Source of the DNA: Bacteroidota bacterium
GTDB taxonomy: Bacteria; Bacteroidota; Bacteroidia; Bacteroidales; F082
Length of the DNA: 48,100 nt
Assembly (NCBI GenBank): GCA_016845175.1
Contig: JAERTD010000104.1
Location: 1 to 48,100, forward strand
Direction of reading: 5' to 3'
How positions within the stretch are numbered: position 1 is the first letter of the stretch; each line of letters starts with the position of its first letter. Shown piece by piece: positions 32,621 to 41,754 of the stretch. The notes beneath the pieces are model-generated. The model had not been told where the DNA came from. It did no database searches and saw only the letters and a list, made by a program, of their open reading frames with translations. The position numbers and the translations under genes are program-made.

Positions 32621-35527
32621 CTAAAGCTTGATCATTTTTCTCCTAATCCTGGAATGCTGGGTTTTGATTTCATAGAAATAAAAGCCTGTGGGCAATAATT
32701 GTCCACCATCACCATCGCCTTTCCAGACAACTTCATGTTCGCCCCTGCTCATTTCCTGATTCAGCAGTGTTTTCACCTGTTTCCCACTGATATCAATGAT
32801 GTACATCTGAACTTGAGTTGTTTCCTCCAGGTCAAATGAAATGGATGTCTGTTCAATAAATGGATTGGGATAGTTGTAACTTGAGGCAGCTTCCTTTTCC
32901 ATGTTTTGGTTTAGTCCTACCTGCAGCCCAAGACCTCCTGAATAGCAATACACCTTACCATTCCTTCCTCCTGCTACCATTTCCATACTTCCATCTCCCA
33001 CAATATCAGGAATGGCATTGATGGCATCAATAGGGGTTATGTAATTAATCGACTTCAATTCCTCTCCGCTAGTACCATCCAGGTAATAACAATAATTGTC
33101 TGAGAATAAGGTGCCCACCAACACATCATTTATGGCATCATTGTTAAGGTCATCAATGACAGCAACATTCCACGATTTATCTTCCAGTGGATGCAGCCAG
33201 ATATTGGAACCATCAAATCCACTCATTACCACTGCATTGGTTTTGCTATGAGCCACCAACACATCAGCATACCCATCCCCATTCACATCATCCATGCGAT
33301 CAAATCGCAGGATCAGAGATGCAAACATATTTCCCTGATGAACAGTGGTATTGCTGGTTGGGTCGATCAGATAATAATATCCGCTAAAATCACCAGCCAC
33401 AATATCATCCACCCCATCACCAGTAAAATCATCCAGCTGCGCAAGCGCCCAAACAGAACTTCCGTTACATACTTTCATCCACATAATGCCACCATTGGCA
33501 CCATTGATGCCGTAAACACGCCCTTCTGTTTCATCGGCAGAGCTGGCACCTGCAATAACATCTGGTACCCCATCACCGGTAAAATCATTGACACCAATAA
33601 CTGAGAATACCGGTCCTCCTATATAGCATTCCCAAATGGAAACACCATCGTATGCATTCAGGCAATACACACGCTTAGGTCCCATATCTTCACTATCGTC
33701 ACCTGTACAGGCCAGCACATCAAAAGTCCCATCATTGTTATAGTCGTGGCTGGCATCGACTGCATAAACCCAGCCCCCGTTTCCATACTCATGGGTATCG
33801 TGTTTCCATATCTCCTCTCCCGTCTTACCTGAAAAAGCAATGATCGACCGATCGGCCCATGCCGTTCCCAAGATCACATCATGGTATCCATCATTATTGA
33901 TATCGTCGATGGTGGTTAATCCAGGTTGGTCGTAGTTGGTGCCTCCATCAATTTCCACAGCCCACATCACATCAGCAATACCTGAAGAATTGCCATTAAA
34001 GCATCTGATATAATCATCTTCTGAGCAGATAATCACATCGGCCACAGTATCACCTGTAATATCCTCAATGGGTGCAATGGCCTTTGGGCTTTGGTCATAA
34101 CCTGTTGTGATCATATAATTCCAAAGTGGATCACCTATGGGGTAGTTCTTTTTCAGCCCCACACCATCAAGAGGAACTATATAGGGATCGTGCTGGGAAT
34201 CATTGCTTGCTATGGTTAACTGACCCATGTATGGGCCTTCCTTTTTTGGATTGAACCATATCCCTACTAAAGCAGAATCCAGGGTTGAAATCTGGATGGG
34301 AAAACTTACTGATTCATCCACAATAAACACTTCATTATCCGATTGTATATCATCGATAATCAAGGTGGCGTCCCCAAGGTTTTCCAGCTCTAGAAACCAT
34401 CGCGTATAGGCATGTATTCTCACATCACCATAATCATGAGCATCATAGGGAATATTTAAATAAGGACCATTGTATACCGCATTACCAACGAGATCCACAT
34501 CCACTGAAGGGTTTATAGGGTCTGTCGATTGGACACTTATGGTGGTGGACAGTGGCCCCTGTTCTGTAGGTGCGTAGGTCAACGGAATATCAATGGAAGA
34601 CCCTGGGCTAATGATTTGAGGTGGATTGAAGCTGGTAAATATGGGGACTGCACTGGGTATTACCAAATTAGTGATTTCAAGATCAGCATCCCCAATGTTT
34701 TCCACTTCCATCTGCCAGGTCTCAGAATCACCAAGACTCACCACGCCGTAGTTGTGAAAATCAACCGGAATATTTATTTCAGGTGTACCCGAACCTGTAA
34801 GACTCACCTTATATAGCTTACTTGGAGAGGATAACTGCCCGTCCACATACCACAAATAGGTACCATCATGAACAATTCCGGAAGGTTTGATATTCTCACA
34901 CGGGTGACTTTCCTGTACAGCACCCGACTGATTGGTACGATAGATCATATCTGCATTATAATCCACCATCCACAAATCTGTGCCCTGGGTGCATATGTCC
35001 CATATTTGATCGGCCGGAGGCACAAATTGGGATATGGGGCTCCCACTATTATTGACTTTATATATCACTCCGGGATCAGGATAATAGGTACCTACCCAAA
35101 AATCTCCGGCATCATAGGCAATACCACTCATATAATGGTCAGGAAGGTTAAAACTTGATACAATATTTCCTGCCAGATCCAATTCAATGGCTTCTGCAGG
35201 GTTTGAAGGTGAAGTACCATGATCGGTGATCCACAATGATGACCCATCCCAGGTCATACCATAGCTGTCGTTGATAGCCGGGTTAGTAAATTGAAGCACT
35301 ACATTCCCGGTGGCCGGATTAAAGCGATACACATGATCACCATCAGAACCGTAGATTCCGAAATACAGATAGGTGCCATCATGAGCAAGACCTGATGCCT
35401 TGCCGGGTATATCCCACGACTGCAAGATGGTCCAGGCCAGGGGTTTTGTTACTGAGGAGTGATCCTGAGCCAAGGACACAGATAGTGCCATCAGCATCAC
35501 CAAAACTAAACTGTAGAATTTTTTCAT
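32621..35527 (-). CDS. Large secreted T9SS cargo: beta-propellers, ASPM/HYDIN-like domains, sorting domain
   Basis: A secreted protein of about 968 aa. After the signal peptide (ALSVSLAQ) comes an N-terminal propeller with repeated blocks such as SGLAHDGTYLYFG and GMTWDGSSLWITDHG (about residues 25-240). Two choice-of-anchor D / ASPM-SPD-2-Hydin-like domains follow (VSLGDSETWQMEVENIGDAD and HAYTRWFLELENLGDATL). The next part is an FG-GAP/PQQ propeller with about eight calcium-binding type repeats (DINNDGYHDVILG, DFTGDGVPDVIAG, DVNGDGYADVLVA). It ends in a type A T9SS sorting domain from NYPNPFIEQTSISF to the C-terminus. No catalytic motif is seen, so it may bind glycans or be structural. Start ATG 35527 (MKKFYSLV) or 35536 are both possible. 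It should leave through the PorV/PorU route coded earlier in the window. Confidence 0.85.
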   Translation of the reverse strand: MKKFYSLVLVMLMALSVSLAQDHSSVTKPLAWTILQSWDIPGKASGLAHDGTYLYFGIYGSDGDHVYRFNPATGNVVLQFTNPAINDSYGMTWDGSSLWITDHGTSPSNPAEAIELDLAGNIVSSFNLPDHYMSGIAYDAGDFWVGTYYPDPGVIYKVNNSGSPISQFVPPADQIWDICTQGTDLWMVDYNADMIYRTNQSGAVQESHPCENIKPSGIVHDGTYLWYVDGQLSSPSKLYKVSLTGSGTPEINIPVDFHNYGVVSLGDSETWQMEVENIGDADLEITNLVIPSAVPIFTSFNPPQIISPGSSIDIPLTYAPTEQGPLSTTISVQSTDPINPSVDVDLVGNAVYNGPYLNIPYDAHDYGDVRIHAYTRWFLELENLGDATLIIDDIQSDNEVFIVDESVSFPIQISTLDSALVGIWFNPKKEGPYMGQLTIASNDSQHDPYIVPLDGVGLKKNYPIGDPLWNYMITTGYDQSPKAIAPIEDITGDTVADVIICSEDDYIRCFNGNSSGIADVMWAVEIDGGTNYDQPGLTTIDDINNDGYHDVILGTAWADRSIIAFSGKTGEEIWKHDTHEYGNGGWVYAVDASHDYNNDGTFDVLACTGDDSEDMGPKRVYCLNAYDGVSIWECYIGGPVFSVIGVNDFTGDGVPDVIAGASSADETEGRVYGINGANGGIMWMKVCNGSSVWALAQLDDFTGDGVDDIVAGDFSGYYYLIDPTSNTTVHQGNMFASLILRFDRMDDVNGDGYADVLVAHSKTNAVVMSGFDGSNIWLHPLEDKSWNVAVIDDLNNDAINDVLVGTLFSDNYCYYLDGTSGEELKSINYITPIDAINAIPDIVGDGSMEMVAGGRNGKVYCYSGGLGLQVGLNQNMEKEAASSYNYPNPFIEQTSISFDLEETTQVQMYIIDISGKQVKTLLNQEMSRGEHEVVWKGDGDGGQLLPTGFYFYEIKTQHSRIRRKMIKL

Positions 35528-35574
35528 AACAGACATTATTAGAACTATTGCATATCAAGCTACTGGGTGCATAG

Positions 35575-35582
35575 CAAATCTA
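35575..35582 (-). promoter_or_regulatory. -7 box TAGATTTG upstream of the 971-aa cargo gene
   Basis: An exact TAnnTTTG match on the minus strand, 47 nt ahead of ATG 35527. No convincing -33. Confidence 0.45.
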
Positions 35583-35747
35583 CTGATAAAATAGCAAAAT
35601 GCATAAGGACTCTATTTTGTTTGAAGTCACTTCTTATGAAACACAAACCGTAGCCTTACAAACCGTTAGTAACTTGGGAAAAAACTGCTTTGTTCTTCAG
35701 TCAGTCCTTACCTAATTTTCGTAATATTGAATGGCATTTTACAGTAC

Positions 35748-35763
35748 TTGAGGCGTGCCTCAA
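35748..35763. promoter_or_regulatory. Palindrome TTGAGGC-GT-GCCTCAA ahead of the symporter gene
   Basis: A perfect 7-bp inverted repeat with a 2-nt centre, 35 nt before the symporter ATG. A near-consensus -7 box (TAATATTG, 35722-35729) would start transcription near 35736, so the palindrome lies in the early leader. It looks like a repressor operator for a sugar-responsive regulator or a short RNA hairpin; it has no T-run. Confidence 0.45.
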
Positions 35764-35798
35764 AAAGCCAGAGATTAGGAAAATCAAAACACAATGTT

Positions 35799-37586
35799 AT
35801 GACATTAAATGGTATTGACTGGATCATCATAGGTGGATTCTTTGTTGTTCTTTTGAGCATCGGCATTCTGAGCTCAAGAAAAGCCGGCAAAGGCTATAAT
35901 GAGTTCTTTTTGTCAGGCAGAAATATGCCTTGGTGGTTGTTGGGTGTTTCCATGGTGGCTACCACATTTTCATGTGACACACCAAACCTGGTAACTGATA
36001 TTGTACGTCAAAATGGTGTGGCAGGAAACTGGGTTTGGTGGGCCTTTTTACTTACGGGAATGCTAACTGTATTCATTTACGCAAAGCTTTGGAACAGGTC
36101 CAAGGTGCTCACCGATCTTGAATTTTATGAAATTAGATACAGTGGTAAAATGGCCACCTTTATCAGAGGTTTCAGGGCTGTATACCTGGGTTTCTTTTTC
36201 AATATAATGGTTATTGCAACCGTAGCCATTGCCCTCATTAAAATAAACGGGGCTCTACTGGGATGGCCACCGGCACAAACCCTAATTATTGCATCTATTG
36301 TTGTGGTTTTTTATAGCGCCTTGGGTGGTCTTAAAAGTATTTTATATACCGATTTCTTCCAGTTTAGTTTTGCTATGGTAGGAGCCATTGGTGCTGCCAT
36401 TATACTGGTAAATTCTGAAATCGGAGGTTTGGAGGCCTTGTTTTCAAATCCTGTAGTTCAACCTAAACTCGACCTTGTTCCGAGCATTGACAATACAGAC
36501 ATGTTTGTGGCCTTACTGATCATTCCTTTGGCAGTACAATGGTGGAGTGTTTGGTATCCGGGAGCAGAACCGGGCGGTGGTGGATATATTGCACAACGCA
36601 TGCTTTCTGCCAAGGATGAAAAAAACGCCATGGGAGCTACCTTATTATTCAATTTCTTCCATTATGCCCTGCGTCCCTGGCCATGGATACTGGTAGGACT
36701 GGCTTCTCTTGTAGTATTTCCTGATATAGCATCATTACAGGCAGCTTTTCCAGACCTGGATCCTCAATATGTGCAGCACGATTTTGCCTATCCGGCCATG
36801 TTAAAATTGCTGCCCCATGGTTTTCTTGGTTTAGTGGTAGCCTCATTAATTGCAGCCTTTATGTCAACCACAGCTTCCCAGCTCAACTGGGGCTCATCCT
36901 ATATTGTCAATGATTTTTATGTGCGATTTCTCAAACCGGAAGCCTCTGAAAAACAGAAGGTAAATGCCGGAAGAATTTCAACTGTCCTTCTGATGATTTT
37001 TGCAGTTCTTATAGCCCTGGTACTTTCCAGTGCATTACAGGCCTTTCATATCCTGCTGCAAATAGGTGCAGGCACAGGCCTGATCTTCATCCTGAGATGG
37101 TTCTGGTGGCGCATCAATGCCTATTCTGAACTTACAGGCATGATCGTTTCATTTGTGGTCGCCATTGTATTTGCCATCATTGAAAAAGTAAGTGGCACGC
37201 CATTCAGTGAAACCTATAAAATACTTATGGGTGTTGGTATCACTACCGCCTCATGGCTATTGGTTACCTTACTTACCAAACCCGATGACAAGGAAACCCT
37301 TAGGTCGTTTTATACCAAAATCAGACCAGGTGGTATCGGCTGGAAAAAGGTTGTTGATGATGCCAAAAAAGAAGGTGTCACTCTGGTAAAAGAAGGAGAA
37401 ATGAAATGGGACGTCCCCACAGGAATTCTATGTCTCATATTGGGAGCCCTTGCTATTTACAGTACGCTGTTTGCTACTGGTCAGTGGATTTATGGTGAAT
37501 ATCAAACAGCAACCTACCTAACTGGTCTGGCTCTTATATCCACCTTCCTGCTCACCCGAACCTGGCGAAAGCTTAAAATGGACTAA
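35799..37586 (+). CDS. Sodium:solute symporter (SSS family)
   Basis: A 595-aa inner-membrane transporter of the SSS (SLC5-like) family with about 13-14 helices. Start MTLNGIDWIIIGGFF leads into the first helix. Visible family stretches are GYNEFFLSGRNMPWWLLGVS (end of TM1 region), SALGGLKSILYTDFFQFSFA and HGFLGLVVASLIAAFMSTTA (TM8 Na+ site, with the Ser-Thr pair that binds Na+). It brings in a sugar or similar solute with Na+. The frame is open back to 35727, but ATG 35799 gives the usual SSS N-terminus. Its nearness to a beta-galactosidase, sugar kinase and nucleotidyltransferase suggests a galactoside or hexose, although a large cargo gene intervenes; the substrate is not shown by sequence. 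Confidence 0.9.
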   Translation: MTLNGIDWIIIGGFFVVLLSIGILSSRKAGKGYNEFFLSGRNMPWWLLGVSMVATTFSCDTPNLVTDIVRQNGVAGNWVWWAFLLTGMLTVFIYAKLWNRSKVLTDLEFYEIRYSGKMATFIRGFRAVYLGFFFNIMVIATVAIALIKINGALLGWPPAQTLIIASIVVVFYSALGGLKSILYTDFFQFSFAMVGAIGAAIILVNSEIGGLEALFSNPVVQPKLDLVPSIDNTDMFVALLIIPLAVQWWSVWYPGAEPGGGGYIAQRMLSAKDEKNAMGATLLFNFFHYALRPWPWILVGLASLVVFPDIASLQAAFPDLDPQYVQHDFAYPAMLKLLPHGFLGLVVASLIAAFMSTTASQLNWGSSYIVNDFYVRFLKPEASEKQKVNAGRISTVLLMIFAVLIALVLSSALQAFHILLQIGAGTGLIFILRWFWWRINAYSELTGMIVSFVVAIVFAIIEKVSGTPFSETYKILMGVGITTASWLLVTLLTKPDDKETLRSFYTKIRPGGIGWKKVVDDAKKEGVTLVKEGEMKWDVPTGILCLILGALAIYSTLFATGQWIYGEYQTATYLTGLALISTFLLTRTWRKLKMD

Positions 37587-37639
37587 GCTTGCAGAAGTTT
37601 ATTGAATATTTTTTGATGACCTAGACAACAGTAATCACT

Positions 37640-37647
37640 TATTTTTG
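37640..37647 (+). promoter_or_regulatory. -7 box TATTTTTG upstream of the 1294-aa cargo gene
   Basis: An exact TAnnTTTG match 33 nt before ATG 37681, in the gap after the symporter, so the cargo gene probably has its own promoter. Confidence 0.5.
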
Positions 37648-37680
37648 TCATAACCTTTAGAAACCCATTACAACAACAGC

Positions 37681-40600
37681 ATGAAAAAACTATTATTTCT
37701 ATTCACCTTTTTAGGTATTACCGGTGCCATTTTCGGCCAGCAGTGGAAAGAAAACCTTGATGAAAGTAAAGCAGCCAACTTTTATGAAATCCAACAGGCT
37801 TTCAATGATTATTGGGATCCATTTGAAGTTGAAAAAGGATATTACCTTGTAAAGGGTGAGAAACAGAAAGCCGGAGGTTGGAAACAGTTCAAAAGATGGG
37901 AGTGGTTTTGGGAAAGCCGTGTCGACAAACAAACAGGTGCTTTTCCGGAGGTATCAAACCGGGAGATCTACCAACAGGAACTAAACACCAATCCCAACAG
38001 AAGCATCAGTGGCAACTGGACGAGTATGGGGCCTAGTACCACTGGAGGCGGTTATGCAGGCTTAGGGCGATTAAATTGTATTGGGTTTCACCCCACTGAC
38101 AACAATACTTACTATGTGGGAGCAGCTTCAGGGGGTGTTTGGAAAACATCAGATGCAGGCTCTAGCTGGACACCAATTAGTGATGACATTGGCGCCCTTG
38201 GCATCAGTTCAATAGTGGTGGAAGATGGGGGCAGCAACGACATTCTATATATTGCTACCGGCGACCGGGATGCTTCAGATACCTACTCAATAGGCATACT
38301 CAAATCTACTGACGGAGGTACTACCTGGCTCTCTACCAGCCTTGCATGGACGACCAACCAACAAAGGTTAGTCTATAAACTCATGCAAGATCCCAGCAAT
38401 GCCAGTGTTTTTTACGCATCAACTTCCCTTGGACTTTATAAGTCAACCGATGCTTGTGATAATTGGACACTGATATACAGCAGTAATGCTTTCATCGATA
38501 TGGAATTTAAACCCGGTGACAGCCAAACCTTATATGGTTCTACCACCAATGGTAATATTTATTTGAGCACCAATGGCGGCAACAACTGGACCAATGCCCA
38601 TATCATCTCCGGGGGTTACAGAACACAATTGGCGGTAAGCGCCAATGATCCGAATGTGGTGTATGCCGTTGCGGCCAATAACAGTAGTGCACTAAAAGGC
38701 ATTTACAAATCCACCAATAGCGGAAGCTCCTATACCCTGGCTTTTGACGGACTGAATCTTTTGGGTTGGAATTGCAATGGTGGTGGCGGAAGCGGGCAAG
38801 GTTGGTATGACCTATGCATTATCGCCGACCCCAATCAGGCCAATACAGTATTTGTTGGCGGTGTAAACACGTGGAAATCGGTGGATGGGGGATCTAACTG
38901 GAGCATCAATAATCACTGGTCGAGTAGCTGTGGGGGTAACGCCACTAACGTACATGCCGACAAGCACTATTTGGCCTATCAAAATGGAAGCTCTACCCTC
39001 TTCGAATGTAATGACGGTGGTTTGTATTCAACTTCAGATGGCGGAAGCACCTGGAATCATTTAGGAAGCGGACTGGTTACCAGTCAGATATACCGTCTTG
39101 GCGTAGCACAGACCACTGATGAAGATGTCATTATTGGCTTGCAGGACAATGGGACCAAAGCCCTATTAACCAATACCTGGTACGATGTTATTGGAGGTGA
39201 TGGCATGGATTGCGCCATTGATTACACCGATGAAAACATACAATACGGCTCTTTGTATTATGGAGACATTTACAAAACCACCAACCATTGGACCTCTTCC
39301 ACCAATATATCCAGCGGTATCAGTGGCAGTGCGGCCTGGGTGACACCTTATGTGATTGACCCCAATGTCCACACCGCATTATATGTGGGTTACCAGGATG
39401 TTTGGCTGTCTACCAACCAGGGTAGCAGCTGGACTCAGTTGAGCAGTTGGGGTGGGTCAACCTTGCGCTCTCTTGCCGTGGCCCCTTCCAATTCAAATGT
39501 CATTTACGCAGCCACTAACTCCATTATCTACAAATCTACCAATGGAGGTGGCAGTTGGACCAATATTACCAACAACCTACCGGCAGGGTCAGCCAGCATA
39601 AAGTCAATAGCTGTTGAGGAAGATGACCCCAATACCCTTTGGGTTAGTTTTAGCGGATACAATAGCCATGGTGTTTATGAAAGCACATCAGGAGGTTCCT
39701 CCTGGTCCAATATCAGTACAGGTTTACCCTCCATACCCATAAACTCGGTCATACAAAATTATCAAAACGATAACGAAACCGAATTGTATGTGGGTACAGA
39801 TGTCGGTGTTTATGTAAAAGTGGGCAGCGCCAACTGGACCAGTTTCTTCGATGGTCTGCCCAATGTGGTCGTTTCTGAAGTAGAAATCTATTATGATGAT
39901 GCCAACACAGCCAATAGCAGAATCCGTGCAGCTACTTATGGACGTGGATTATGGGAATCTGATTTATATTCCATTTCAGCTCCTCCTTTGGCTGACTTCT
40001 CAGCGGATAATACTACCCCAACCATTGTTGAAACAGTCAACTTCACAGATTTATCCACCAACACACCCACTACATGGGCCTGGACTTTTACTCCAAACAC
40101 AATTACTTATATGGAGGCTACCACAGCCAGTTCTCAACATCCGAAAGTTCGCTTTGATGCCCTCGGTTATTATACGGTTGAGTTAACGGCAAGCAATGCA
40201 GATGGATCGGATACGGAAACAAAAACGGATTATATACAGGCAACCAATGAACCACCGGTTGCTGATTTCTCAGCAGACAACCTAAGTCCTACTACTATCG
40301 ACACCGTTTTATTCACCGATTTATCCACCAATACGACCACTGCCTGGTTATGGACTTTTACACCCAATTCCATTAGCTATTTGGATGGAACTGATGCCAA
40401 CTCACAACATCCGAAAGTAAGATTCAATGATGCCGGCTTATATACTGTGGAACTCACAGCAACCAATGATGGAGGCTCGGATACTGAAACGAAAACTGAT
40501 TACATCAATGCTTCAATTCCTCCTCCTGATGCTGAGTTTTCAAGCGATAATAACAATCCAACTCCTTTGGAAACTGTTTCTTTCACAGATCTGTCCACGG

Positions 40601-41565
40601 GAACCCCAGACAGCTGGGATTGGGTCTTTGATCCTACTACAGTAACCTATAAGGAAGGGACCAATAGCAGTTCACAACATCCAAAGGTGACCTTCGATGT
40701 CACAGGAAGTTATACTGTCAGTCTCACTGCCAGCAATGCCGGCGGTTCGGATACAGAGACTAAAAATGATTATATCATCGTTACCGATCAGGCACCACTA
40801 GCAGATTTCGCAGCTGACAACACTACACCAGTTGTTGGCGACCTGGTGAATTTTACTGATCAATCGCAATACACCCCTACCAATTGGGAATGGTCATTTG
40901 ATCCCGCTACAATAACTTATCTGGATGGAACTTCATCAGGCTCCCAACACCCTAAGATCAGTTTTGATTCTCCCGGTCTGTATACAGTTAGCCTTACAGC
41001 AACCAATGCCGGAGGAAGTAGTACCGAAACAAAAACCGATTATGTTGATGCCTGGCTGCAAGCCCCGGAGGCAGATTTCAAAGCAGATAATGTAGAACCT
41101 GTGCTTGATGAAACAGTTTCCTTCACCGACCAGAGTTTGCATATGCCTGATTCCTGGGCCTGGAGTTTTTCTCCATCAACCATAAGCTATGTGGATGGAA
41201 CTGATGAAAATTCACAGCACCCCAAAGTACAATTCAATGTTTCAGGTTTATACAGCGTATCGCTGGAGGCTAGCAATACAGCAGGAAGCGATATGGAAAC
41301 AAAGACCAACTATATCGATGTACTTATTAATGGGCTTAGCAATTCAGAACTTGAACAAATCCTTATTTGGGCTTATGACAAAAAGATTTATTTCAAGGTA
41401 CCCGAGCATTTGCAGGCTAGAGCAGAAGTTTATAACCTAAAAGGGCTGAAACTTGTAGAAACCAATGTAAATAACTCACCCATACCCATCCACGAGTCCG
41501 GATTTGTTGTAGTAAGACTGTTGAGCAATACCGACACTCGACTGGTGAAAGTGTTTATCAAATAG
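37681..41565 (+). CDS. Giant T9SS cargo: sortilin/BNR-type propeller, five PKD domains, sorting domain
   Basis: A secreted 1294-aa protein. After the signal peptide (ending FGQQ) residues about 120-760 form a sortilin/VPS10-like propeller with at least eight Asp-box loops (STDGGTTW, STNGGNNW, SVDGGSNW, TSDGGSTW, STNQGSSW, STNGGGSW, STSGGSSW). Residues 768-1217 are five PKD domains of exactly 90 residues each, with conserved ADF-x-ADN openings and SSQHPKV-type blocks. The last 77 residues are a type A T9SS sorting domain (start LSNSELEQILIW, ending VVRLLSNTDTRLVKVFIK). Asp-box propellers occur in sialidases and in glycan- or peptide-binding proteins; I see no arginine triad, so binding or structure is as likely as catalysis. 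It likely uses PorV/PorU for export. Confidence 0.86.
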   Translation: MKKLLFLFTFLGITGAIFGQQWKENLDESKAANFYEIQQAFNDYWDPFEVEKGYYLVKGEKQKAGGWKQFKRWEWFWESRVDKQTGAFPEVSNREIYQQELNTNPNRSISGNWTSMGPSTTGGGYAGLGRLNCIGFHPTDNNTYYVGAASGGVWKTSDAGSSWTPISDDIGALGISSIVVEDGGSNDILYIATGDRDASDTYSIGILKSTDGGTTWLSTSLAWTTNQQRLVYKLMQDPSNASVFYASTSLGLYKSTDACDNWTLIYSSNAFIDMEFKPGDSQTLYGSTTNGNIYLSTNGGNNWTNAHIISGGYRTQLAVSANDPNVVYAVAANNSSALKGIYKSTNSGSSYTLAFDGLNLLGWNCNGGGGSGQGWYDLCIIADPNQANTVFVGGVNTWKSVDGGSNWSINNHWSSSCGGNATNVHADKHYLAYQNGSSTLFECNDGGLYSTSDGGSTWNHLGSGLVTSQIYRLGVAQTTDEDVIIGLQDNGTKALLTNTWYDVIGGDGMDCAIDYTDENIQYGSLYYGDIYKTTNHWTSSTNISSGISGSAAWVTPYVIDPNVHTALYVGYQDVWLSTNQGSSWTQLSSWGGSTLRSLAVAPSNSNVIYAATNSIIYKSTNGGGSWTNITNNLPAGSASIKSIAVEEDDPNTLWVSFSGYNSHGVYESTSGGSSWSNISTGLPSIPINSVIQNYQNDNETELYVGTDVGVYVKVGSANWTSFFDGLPNVVVSEVEIYYDDANTANSRIRAATYGRGLWESDLYSISAPPLADFSADNTTPTIVETVNFTDLSTNTPTTWAWTFTPNTITYMEATTASSQHPKVRFDALGYYTVELTASNADGSDTETKTDYIQATNEPPVADFSADNLSPTTIDTVLFTDLSTNTTTAWLWTFTPNSISYLDGTDANSQHPKVRFNDAGLYTVELTATNDGGSDTETKTDYINASIPPPDAEFSSDNNNPTPLETVSFTDLSTGTPDSWDWVFDPTTVTYKEGTNSSSQHPKVTFDVTGSYTVSLTASNAGGSDTETKNDYIIVTDQAPLADFAADNTTPVVGDLVNFTDQSQYTPTNWEWSFDPATITYLDGTSSGSQHPKISFDSPGLYTVSLTATNAGGSSTETKTDYVDAWLQAPEADFKADNVEPVLDETVSFTDQSLHMPDSWAWSFSPSTISYVDGTDENSQHPKVQFNVSGLYSVSLEASNTAGSDMETKTNYIDVLINGLSNSELEQILIWAYDKKIYFKVPEHLQARAEVYNLKGLKLVETNVNNSPIPIHESGFVVVRLLSNTDTRLVKVFIK
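39982..41331 (+). repeat. Five tandem PKD-domain repeats, 270 bp each
   Basis: Units begin at 39982, 40252, 40522, 40792 and 41062. The anchor 'CAACAT/CAGCAC' of the SQHP codons sits at 40135, 40405, 40675, 40945 and 41215, exactly 270 bp apart with no indel. The copies are diverged in sequence but kept in perfect register. Confidence 0.9.
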
Positions 41566-41709
41566 GAAAGGCTTCGTTGCGCCACATTAATTTAACAGGT
41601 TTTTAAGGCTTAAGAAACCTTGTGACCACTATGATTTTAATGGGTTCTGCTAAGCTATTTTGTCAATAAAAAGACCTTCCTGCTAAGCCCTTTGGCCTAT
41701 TGCTTTTTG

Positions 41710-41717
41710 TATATTTG
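41710..41717 (+). promoter_or_regulatory. -7 box TATATTTG ahead of the nucleotidyltransferase operon
   Basis: An exact TAnnTTTG match 37 nt before ATG 41755. A TTTG lies at 41691-41694 (15-nt spacing, shorter than usual). It would drive the nucleotidyltransferase-kinase-coiled-coil-GH2 unit. An imperfect hairpin AGGTTT...AAACCT (41597-41620) lies upstream, after the cargo gene. Confidence 0.55.
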
Positions 41718-41754
41718 GCCTCTTTGAAAACCAACCTTAAAGAACATATTTCAT

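Noticed and set aside
37681..41565. Calling the Asp-box propeller protein a sialidase
   Set aside because: Asp boxes alone are shared by many binding proteins; I could not place the arginine triad, Tyr/Glu pair or FRIP motif of sialidases.
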